From Spirochaetaceae bacterium (GTDB lineage Bacteria; Spirochaetota; Spirochaetia; DSM-27196; Salinispiraceae): a DNA stretch of 5,827 nucleotides. The position numbers were made by a program, and so were the translations under genes. Positions 1 through 5,210 of the stretch are shown here, one piece after another. Under the pieces are notes generated by a model, which saw nothing but the letters and a program-made list of their open reading frames with translations, searched no databases and was not told the DNA's origin. The first letter of the stretch is position 1. Every line of letters starts with the position of its first letter. The stretch lies in the NCBI GenBank assembly GCA_007129335.1, contig SKVS01000128.1, positions 1 to 5,827 of the forward strand, given 5' to 3'.

Positions 1-1209
1 GGCTTTAATCGTTGCTGTTCTCGGCATGCTCAGTAACAATGCAATTTCGCCAAAAAACGCACCCTCTTGAAGGGTTGCATATACCACTGTTTCATCCTCT
101 GAGACCACATCAACCGACCCTCGGCTGATAAAAAACATTTCCTCGCCAATCTCCCCTTTTTTTACAACATAATCCCCAGGGGTAAACACAACCGACTCAA
201 GATTTAAAATGATATCCCGAATAAAAGCGGGACTAGCACCGTTGAATAAGGGAACCTTGGCAATAATATCCCTGTGGAGCTCAAGGGCAACTTGAATTTT
301 CAGACTAAAGGGCAGTTCATCTACTACAGAAGACTCATCGTATCCCCGGCGACTTTCCCATAAATAATCGTAGTAATCATTGATCCTTTTGGTTAGGGCA
401 TCAGGCATGTTCCGGTATTTCAGGAAAATATTTATTTTTTCCATTTTTTCCCGATACTGGGTTTTGGCAATATCGATATTGGATATGACTGTAGAAATAT
501 TACCAATAACAAAACCGTACATTCCAACTCCGACAAACTGAGTAATAATGGTAAATATCAGCTGCATGGCATTTGTTGGATCTGGCGTTATGTCGCCGTA
601 ACCAACAGTAGCCAAGGTAGTAACTGTCCAATAAAAAGCCTGAAGATACCTCATTCCATTGGGCAGTTCAGGAGGCACACCCTCAACCATAATCATTCCC
701 GTTGCAATTAAGTGAGACGCAAAAAGCAGCCAGAAAATCATGAGTAACAGCCTCATGACATTAGGATTCATTTTTGATTGTTTTAAACGACTGATACTCC
801 TTGAACTGGAAAACAATTTGAGGACCCGGGTCATGCGGGCAAAACGAACAGCTCGATTCAGTACCAGAAAACCCTTTGTGGGAATAAGAAAAAAAGGTAA
901 ACAAGCGAGGAAATCTGCAAAGAACCACCCTTTCAGATACCTTTTGGCAATAAGCTTAGGATCATCTACAAGTTTTCTCCGATGAATGTATCCAGTACGA
1001 AAAATAATACCAATATCTGCAATGAATATGAAGGTAATCAAAACATCGAAGAATAGTAGGAATCCTTTAGATTCCAGCTCAAGAGCAAGAGTAAGAGGTG
1101 CCATAATGGTTGCCAATATAACAGCAATCAAAATGAACCCATCCCACCTTACCTTCCATTTTGCATCGGGGTCAATTATTGTCCGGAAAAATTCTTTTTT
1201 CAGCTGCAT
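1..1209 (-). CDS. SthK-like cyclic-nucleotide-gated potassium channel (3' end cut by window)
   Basis: Encodes the first 403 residues of a six-transmembrane, voltage-sensor-type K+ channel of the inner membrane, opened by cyclic nucleotide (cAMP in characterised SthK). I translated it from the sequence. S1 is near residues 24-43 and S2 near 52-68. S4 near 115-144 has basic residues every third position (R119, R122, R125, R128, K131). The pore helix leads into the filter TVGYGD at 201-206, followed by S6 near 216-245. A C-linker (about 246-320) with KYRNMP, YYDYLW and KVPLF resembles HCN/CNG/EAG channels. The binding domain starts near 320 and reaches the phosphate-binding cassette FGEIAL...PRTA at 386-399, with the ligand-binding arginine R397. 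The remaining C-terminal helices lie outside the window. The ATG at 1207-1209 is the first possible start, because TAG lies two codons upstream. It follows the EAL gene by 43 bp. Base composition is lower in GC than its neighbours. Family assignment is strong; ligand choice is inferred. Confidence 0.93.
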   Translation of the reverse strand, partial: MQLKKEFFRTIIDPDAKWKVRWDGFILIAVILATIMAPLTLALELESKGFLLFFDVLITFIFIADIGIIFRTGYIHRRKLVDDPKLIAKRYLKGWFFADFLACLPFFLIPTKGFLVLNRAVRFARMTRVLKLFSSSRSISRLKQSKMNPNVMRLLLMIFWLLFASHLIATGMIMVEGVPPELPNGMRYLQAFYWTVTTLATVGYGDITPDPTNAMQLIFTIITQFVGVGMYGFVIGNISTVISNIDIAKTQYREKMEKINIFLKYRNMPDALTKRINDYYDYLWESRRGYDESSVVDELPFSLKIQVALELHRDIIAKVPLFNGASPAFIRDIILNLESVVFTPGDYVVKKGEIGEEMFFISRGSVDVVSEDETVVYATLQEGAFFGEIALLLSMPRTATIKA

Positions 1210-1258
1210 ACCCTAACTATACGTAATTTCTCCTAGAACTGCCATACCAGAACTATAC
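1204..1258. repeat. imperfect direct repeat spanning the channel start and the EAL stop
   Basis: Two copies of a roughly 20-bp word lie at 1204-1222 and 1239-1258. On the minus strand they read GTATAGTTAGGGTATGCAG and GTATAGTTCTGGTATGGCAG, differing by one inserted base and two substitutions. One copy carries the channel's start codon. The other overlaps the TAG stop of the upstream EAL gene (1253-1255). The AGGAGA ribosome-binding site lies between them. It looks like a small local duplication of the start region. Confidence 0.7.
1229..1234 (-). promoter_or_regulatory. Shine-Dalgarno AGGAGA, unusually far from channel start
   Basis: AGGAGA on the minus strand is the only good ribosome-binding match upstream of the channel gene. 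It lies 19 bases from the ATG at 1209, much more than the usual 5-10. No in-frame start lies nearer, because an in-frame TAG sits at 1213-1215. The weak AGGG at 1211-1214 is too close to the ATG to help. Confidence 0.45.
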
Positions 1259-3145
1259 ACAACCCGGGTGATCTTTCAGCCATTGAATATACCCCTCGAG
1301 CCCCAGGGGCTGGGAATACAACCAACCCTGGGCAAAGGTGCAACCCCGTTGACGCAGGTACTCCGCCTGGTATTCATACTCCACACCCTCGGCGGTAATT
1401 TCCAAGTGGAGAGAACGGGCCATGGAAATAATTGCATCCACAACCGGCGACTGTACAGCTCCAGGAGCAATTTGCCGAATGAACTCCCGGTCAATTTTTA
1501 AATCCTGAGCCTGGATCTTGTGAAGGTAGCTCAGGCTGGAATAACCCGTGCCGAAATCATCAATTGCTATGCGGTATCCCTTGGTCCGAAGGAACTCCAG
1601 GGTAAGTTGAACTTCCGGGCTTTCATCCATCATGACCCCTTCGGTAATTTCAAACTCAATGGTCCGGGGGTCCAGGGGATTACGCTGGAGCAAACCTGTA
1701 AGAAATTCCCGGAAATTTGGGTCCGATAAGTCCACAGGTGAAAGATTTATGGCATGAATAAGTTTTTCCGCTTTTGGCGGCAGGGACCGATGAAGGGTTT
1801 GAAGACTATCAATGGTGGATCGGGCAACCCAGCGGGTAATATCCCGCACAAGGCCCCCGTCCTCTGCCAGGGGAATGAAGATTGAAGGCTCTACCTCACC
1901 AAATTTTCCGTTTTTCCAGCGCAGCAAAATTTCAGCCCCGTTGCATGATCCGGTTTGCAGATGGATTTTTGGATGAAAAACCAGGTAAAGCTCTGACCTG
2001 TCCACCGCTTTTCGAAGCTCTTCTATCATGGAATATCGACGGGCCTCGGCCCGGTGAAGGGATTCATCGAAGAAGGCAATGGTCCCCGGATGATTCCGCT
2101 TCCGTGCGAACCCGGCCATAAGGTTGGCGGTAATACTTTCTGCGGATAAACCGTCCTGGGGAAACCGGGTAATAGTAATAATGCCCTGGAGTGTCAGGGT
2201 GTGGCTGGAATGAATGATTGGTTCCTGTACGGCCCTCATGAGCTCTTCTGCAACCCGCTCCAGATCCAGCACCCCGTGGGTCGGGGTCAGGAGAAAAAAA
2301 ACCGTCCCGGTATACCGAATAACCAAATCCTCCGGCCGGGCAAGGGCTTTTAAACGGTCAGCTAGAATGGCTAGAATTTCATCGGCAAACAAGGCTCCCC
2401 GGAATGAATTTACCCGGGCAAAGTGCATGAGCTTTATTCCAATAACCCCGAAACCCTTTCGGTTCAGTCGGTACTTGCCAATGAGCATATGAATGTACTG
2501 GTCGTACTTATTTCTGCTTGCCAAACCGGTCAGTTCATCCTTGTACGCTAGGGTATACAAATGGTTCAGCAGCAGGTGTTGAAAGAGTATGGTAGCAATC
2601 CCTAGAACAGCCGATACAATGACCACAAACAGGTAGCTAATGACCAGTTGAGGATTCTGTAAAAAAGACTCGCTTGTGAAATTACCCAGGGGAATGCGAA
2701 TCAGATTTCCCAGAATAACCAGAATCGGAATAGCCAGAGCTCCCCGAAGGCCAAGGATAAAGTACAGCACCGAATAGCCGGTCATTACATAGAACAGTCC
2801 GAATCCCCGGGTTCCTCCAGCGGTATAAATTAAGCCCCCAATGAGCACCAGAATTCCAATGGCATAAAACTCCCGAAGAACAAGCAAATTACGGGTCAGC
2901 CAGAATGATCCCATTCCGAGAAAGAGAAAAACCAGGAAAACAATGGATACCCCCACAACAATGTAGCTCCCCGCTGCAAAATCCCTGCCCAGATTAAAAC
3001 CAACCCCCAAACTGCCGGCGAGAAACACCGCATACATAGCAAAAATGGTAACCCGGGACTGGAGGGGAGCCATATCGGTGTCGGGAGAAACGTCGAAGAG
3101 GAAGTGACCGACTCGCGTATACCAGGATAACCTTTGGTCATTCAT
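1253..3145 (-). CDS. membrane GGDEF-EAL protein, probable c-di-GMP phosphodiesterase
   Basis: A 630-residue inner-membrane signalling protein that probably hydrolyses cyclic di-GMP to pGpG. Residues about 30-195 contain five or six hydrophobic segments, a membrane sensor region I cannot name. The GGDEF domain (about 200-362) begins with the usual DELTGL but has TGTVF at 279-283 where GGDEF should be, so cyclase activity is not expected. The EAL domain (about 373-625) is intact: E405 in EIL, N467 in NLSP, E499 in FEITE, D529/D530 in DDFGTGYSSL, K550 in LKID, E586 in EGVE and Q606 in QGW. The degenerate GGDEF may bind GTP or act structurally, as known in some relatives. ATG at 3145 is the first in-frame start after a TAA; its ribosome-binding site is weak. 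It lies 59 bp after the phosphatidyltransferase gene and 43 bp before the channel gene, suggesting an operon. Confidence 0.93.
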   Translation of the reverse strand: MNDQRLSWYTRVGHFLFDVSPDTDMAPLQSRVTIFAMYAVFLAGSLGVGFNLGRDFAAGSYIVVGVSIVFLVFLFLGMGSFWLTRNLLVLREFYAIGILVLIGGLIYTAGGTRGFGLFYVMTGYSVLYFILGLRGALAIPILVILGNLIRIPLGNFTSESFLQNPQLVISYLFVVIVSAVLGIATILFQHLLLNHLYTLAYKDELTGLASRNKYDQYIHMLIGKYRLNRKGFGVIGIKLMHFARVNSFRGALFADEILAILADRLKALARPEDLVIRYTGTVFFLLTPTHGVLDLERVAEELMRAVQEPIIHSSHTLTLQGIITITRFPQDGLSAESITANLMAGFARKRNHPGTIAFFDESLHRAEARRYSMIEELRKAVDRSELYLVFHPKIHLQTGSCNGAEILLRWKNGKFGEVEPSIFIPLAEDGGLVRDITRWVARSTIDSLQTLHRSLPPKAEKLIHAINLSPVDLSDPNFREFLTGLLQRNPLDPRTIEFEITEGVMMDESPEVQLTLEFLRTKGYRIAIDDFGTGYSSLSYLHKIQAQDLKIDREFIRQIAPGAVQSPVVDAIISMARSLHLEITAEGVEYEYQAEYLRQRGCTFAQGWLYSQPLGLEGYIQWLKDHPGCV

Positions 3146-3204
3146 AGCTTAAGTATGGAGTATTTCCGGATAAGTTCAAGGCTTTTCCTTTTTTCATACA
3201 GTGC

Positions 3205-3900
3205 CTACCTGAATTTCCGCCACGCATACCCAATGCGCTGTATAATACTCATGACAACACCTGCACATAGAATTCCCAAAAAAACCAAAAACCTCTGGGG
3301 GAAAACCAGCATGAGGGAATAGAGAACAAGGGTTTCGGTGCCTTCTACCAAACCACGGGGCATGGAAATGGCTGTCTGGCGGGCATCGAATCTCTTACCG
3401 GGTAAAGCTTCATACCCACCTGCCCTGGATTCGGCGTTCTCGCCGGTTCGCTGCTGGACAGCAGGGCGTTCATTCCCACCTGCCAGGTCCGGGTCAGCTT
3501 CCAGAGCTGAAAGATACATCCACGAAGCAGCATTCACATAAAACAATCCCAACATAACCGAAAGACCAATCCAATGACTCCTGCCGCCGGATACCCCAAG
3601 GACAATACCCAAAGGAACCGCTGCGTATACGAGGAAATCCACCAGGATATCCACATACCCCCCAAAGGGACTGGTACTTTTCATCAGTCTTGCAAGGGCT
3701 CCATCCAAACCATCGAGCAAACGGTTGAGAATCCAGAATGAAAAGGCCCAGGAAAACATGCCTGTATAAGCAAATCCTGCGGAAGCAAGACCTGCCACCA
3801 AGCCCCCGAGGGTTAGCCCCATGGGCCCCAGAGGCCGAACCAGAGGAAGGAGCGGAGCAAGTCCCCGATCCTTCAACCGGCGTAGGGAATCGTCAAACAC
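3205..3900 (-). CDS. CDP-alcohol phosphatidyltransferase family protein
   Basis: A 231-residue integral-membrane enzyme that would transfer a phosphatidyl group from a CDP-linked lipid to an alcohol, making a phospholipid head group. The full family motif D-x2-D-G-x2-A-R-x8-G-x3-D-x3-D is present: D63, D66, G67, A70, R71, G80, D84, D88. Hydrophobic segments lie near 27-47, 90-104, 111-132, 187-199 and 203-221. The acceptor alcohol cannot be read from the sequence. The conserved-looking SMPRGLVEGTET (179-190) matches my memory of a family branch of unassigned function, so I would not call it pgsA or pssA. Between segments, residues 135-176 form a hydrophilic, glycine-rich insert with AGGNE at 140-144 and AGGYE at 160-164, possibly extra to the family core. 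The start is GTG, preceded by AGGAGGT. It is probably the first gene of the minus-strand group. Confidence 0.92.
   Translation of the reverse strand: MFDDSLRRLKDRGLAPLLPLVRPLGPMGLTLGGLVAGLASAGFAYTGMFSWAFSFWILNRLLDGLDGALARLMKSTSPFGGYVDILVDFLVYAAVPLGIVLGVSGGRSHWIGLSVMLGLFYVNAASWMYLSALEADPDLAGGNERPAVQQRTGENAESRAGGYEALPGKRFDARQTAISMPRGLVEGTETLVLYSLMLVFPQRFLVFLGILCAGVVMSIIQRIGYAWRKFR
3409..3484. repeat. 16-bp direct repeat, 60-bp period, inside the phosphatidyltransferase gene
   Basis: The word TTCATWCCCACCTGCC occurs at 3409-3424 and 3469-3484 with 15 of 16 bases identical and a spacing of exactly 60 bp (20 codons). It encodes the AGGNE and AGGYE pentapeptides of the hydrophilic insert. Between the copies lies a short palindrome, CTGCTGGACAGCAG (3451-3464). 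In-frame spacing suggests a tolerated duplication or small insertion in a cytoplasmic loop. Confidence 0.65.
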
Positions 3901-3903
3901 AGT

Positions 3904-3910
3904 ACCTCCT
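3904..3910 (-). promoter_or_regulatory. Shine-Dalgarno AGGAGGT for the phosphatidyltransferase
   Basis: A full consensus ribosome-binding site on the minus strand that decides the GTG start at 3898-3900. Counting from AGGAGG (3905-3910), the gap to GTG is only four bases (TACT), slightly short, but no other in-frame start fits. Confidence 0.8.
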
Positions 3911-3922
3911 GAATATGAGCTT

Positions 3923-3951
3923 CCAGGGCAAAGGCACTGCCTTCGCCCTGG
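3923..3951. repeat. strong hairpin in the 5' leader of the phosphatidyltransferase
   Basis: CCAGGGC (3923-3929) pairs with GCCCTGG (3945-3951), and after a single A/C mismatch AAGGC (3931-3935) pairs with GCCTT (3939-3943) across a three-base loop: twelve pairs in all. No T-run follows on either strand, so it is not a standard intrinsic terminator. On the minus strand it ends 12 bases before the ribosome-binding site. A competing pairing is possible: TTCCAGGGCAAA (3921-3932) with TTTGCCTTGGAA (3953-3964). Confidence 0.7.
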
Positions 3952-4005
3952 GTTTGCCTTGGAACCGCCCCTTGCCCGGTACAGTCATTCATGTGTACCT
4001 TACCT

Positions 4006-4108
4006 AGTGTACCGAAGCTTGTAAAACACACCATGAACAGGGGCGCTCCCCTTGGGTCACCCCCATAGGTGGGGGTGATGTTCAATATTTTACAAGCTTC
4101 GGTACACT
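4006..4108. repeat. 103-bp element with perfect 21-bp terminal inverted repeats and branched interior
   Basis: The left arm 4006-4026 is the exact reverse complement of the right arm 4088-4108 (each begins or ends with AGTGTACCGAAGC or its complement). Inside, TGAAC (4034-4038) pairs with GTTCA (4080-4084). Enclosed by that stem are two hairpins: AGGGG/CCCCT (4039-4043/4048-4052, loop CGCT) and TCACCCCC/GGGGGTGA (4057-4064/4071-4078, loop ATAGGT). This predicts a long stem, a small internal loop and a three-way junction. The fold is available to RNA from either strand. No clear target-site duplication longer than CT flanks it. It may be a MITE-like insertion or a structured leader RNA; I recognise no known class. 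Confidence 0.85.
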
Positions 4109-4114
4109 CTTCAA
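4087..4114 (-). promoter_or_regulatory. possible minus-strand sigma-70-type promoter
   Basis: On the minus strand TTGAAG (4109-4114) and TAAAAT (4087-4092) are separated by 16 bases and match the -35 and -10 consensus at four and five of six positions. The -10 box and spacer lie inside the right arm of the 103-bp palindrome. Transcription from here would run through the internal hairpins and the left arm into the phosphatidyltransferase gene, giving a leader of roughly 180 bases. This is motif matching only. Confidence 0.3.
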
Positions 4115-4120
4115 ATACAA

Positions 4121-4126
4121 AAGGAG
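4121..4126 (+). promoter_or_regulatory. Shine-Dalgarno AAGGAG for the ABC ATPase
   Basis: AAGGAG lies seven bases before the TTG at 4134 and supports that rare start codon. No in-frame ATG or GTG lies between them. Confidence 0.8.
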
Positions 4127-4133
4127 ACCTTCA

Positions 4134-5210
4134 TTGGCACCCCTTTGCCAGATACAATCTCTTGGTAAAACCTACGACAAGGTTCATGCCCTTTCAAATA
4201 TACACTTGTCCATAGAAGCGGGGGAATTTATTTCTCTCATTGGTCCCTCAGGCGCAGGAAAAACAACCCTGCTTCGACTCCTGTCGGGCATTGAGCAGCC
4301 GGACCAGGGGACCATTACCTTCCAGACACCGGAATACCGGCCGGTTCTGGTGTTCCAGGATTTCTGGCTGTTCCCCACTATGAATGTACGACACAATATT
4401 GAATTTGGTCTGAAGGCCCACAGGCTCCCCAAATCCCTTCGGAATGAACGGGTGAACCAGGTATTGGAAGATTTCGGGTTAACGGCTCACGCCCACAAAT
4501 ACCCCGGGCAGCTATCCGCGGGACAACAGCAACGGGTTGCCCTGGCCCGGGCTCTGGCAATTCAGCCCCGCTTGCTCCTGCTTGATGAACCCTTCGCCCA
4601 CCTAGATCGGAACCTGACATCCCGAACCGCTGCCTACCTCCGGGAAATACACAACCGGTACAATCTCACCACCGTTGCAGTAACCCACAACCAGGAAGAG
4701 GCCTTTCAGATGAGCGATCGTATCGGAGTCATTATGGATGGGAACCTTGTTCAATGCGACACCCCTGAAAAACTCGTATCCCACCCGGCAAACTACCAAA
4801 CCGCAGCCTTTCTCGGTCCGTTGGAAGTCCTTCCCCCCTCTTTGTCTCCATACCTTGCTCATCCCAGTCAATCAAATAAGCTCCATCATTACTACCGTCC
4901 CCACCGGGTCAACCTTTCTTCCTTGGACAACAATTCAGCCAGTCCCAAAGAAGCTTATTCCATATCTCGAAGGACTGTTCCTCAGTTGCCTGAAATACTG
5001 GAAATCCATACCCGAATACGGTCTACTCAACCGAGGGACATTGGGTATACTATCCGCATGGGACAGGAAAGCAAGGGAGACCCAGAAGACCAGGAAGGAA
5101 AAATAGACCAGGATGAAATTCTGGCAATAACCACTCAGACGAATCTATCTGCAGGCCAGTGGGTCCGGGCTGAACTTGAGGTCCTTACCTTCGAAGGTCC
5201 AGGCAAATGA
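4134..5210 (+). CDS. ABC importer ATP-binding protein with TOBE-like C-terminal domain
   Basis: A 358-residue cytoplasmic ATPase that powers a membrane importer. The nucleotide-binding domain (about 5-230) has Walker A GPSGAGKTT at 37-45, Q-loop Q75, signature LSAGQ at 127-131 (A for the second glycine of LSGGQ), Walker B LLLLDEP at 147-153, D-loop L157-D158 and switch H185 in VTHNQEEA. Residues about 231-358 resemble a TOBE domain, with YRPHRV at 254-259 and a final LSAGQWVRAEL. A polar, poorly conserved-looking stretch (about 262-285 and 311-326) interrupts it. This layout fits the PotA/FbpC/CysA/YnjD group, which serves polyamine, iron, sulfate or related importers. The substrate cannot be chosen from sequence alone. 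The start is TTG with a well-placed AAGGAG. The stop codon overlaps the permease start as ATGA, implying translational coupling. Confidence 0.93.
   Translation: MAPLCQIQSLGKTYDKVHALSNIHLSIEAGEFISLIGPSGAGKTTLLRLLSGIEQPDQGTITFQTPEYRPVLVFQDFWLFPTMNVRHNIEFGLKAHRLPKSLRNERVNQVLEDFGLTAHAHKYPGQLSAGQQQRVALARALAIQPRLLLLDEPFAHLDRNLTSRTAAYLREIHNRYNLTTVAVTHNQEEAFQMSDRIGVIMDGNLVQCDTPEKLVSHPANYQTAAFLGPLEVLPPSLSPYLAHPSQSNKLHHYYRPHRVNLSSLDNNSASPKEAYSISRRTVPQLPEILEIHTRIRSTQPRDIGYTIRMGQESKGDPEDQEGKIDQDEILAITTQTNLSAGQWVRAELEVLTFEGPGK

Larger units (their letters stand above)
3901..4133. other. divergent intergenic region with dense secondary structure
   Basis: This 233-bp spacer separates the divergent phosphatidyltransferase and ABC transporter genes and must hold both promoters. 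From left to right it contains a Shine-Dalgarno for the left gene, a strong hairpin with an alternative partner (3921-3964), several TGTACC half-sites (3978-4013 and 4101-4106), the 103-bp palindromic element (4006-4108) and the Shine-Dalgarno for the right gene. I see no tRNA, no recognisable riboswitch consensus and no convincing plus-strand promoter. Confidence 0.85.

Noticed and set aside
740..1216. Plus-strand frames opposite the channel gene
   Set aside because: They are antisense to well-supported pore and voltage-sensor coding sequence and show no domain or ribosome-binding site.
3138..3197. 19-residue minus-strand frame (MKKGKALNLS...) between the phosphatidyltransferase and EAL genes
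   Set aside because: It overlaps the EAL start, but no ribosome-binding site precedes its ATG and the peptide is not recognisable. Too short to support from one sequence.
3873..4085. 70-codon minus-strand frame through the palindrome
   Set aside because: It starts at a TTG with no good ribosome-binding site, reads through the hairpins and overlaps the phosphatidyltransferase start. The frame probably stays open by chance; only the shorter 39-residue part is kept as a weak finding.
4006..4108. TPP or another known riboswitch in front of the ABC transporter
   Set aside because: A three-way junction upstream of an importer invites this reading, but the TPP words CTGAGA and ACCTGATCTGG are absent, and I find no purine or c-di-GMP consensus.
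4006..4108. Integron attC site or bidirectional terminator
   Set aside because: The outer arms lack the attC boxes ending in AAC and beginning GTT. No T-run follows either arm, and the flanking genes diverge, so neither needs a terminator here.
4184..5106. Frames on both strands overlapping the ABC ATPase
   Set aside because: They are shadows of a gene with all ABC ATPase motifs in order; none shows a recognisable product.
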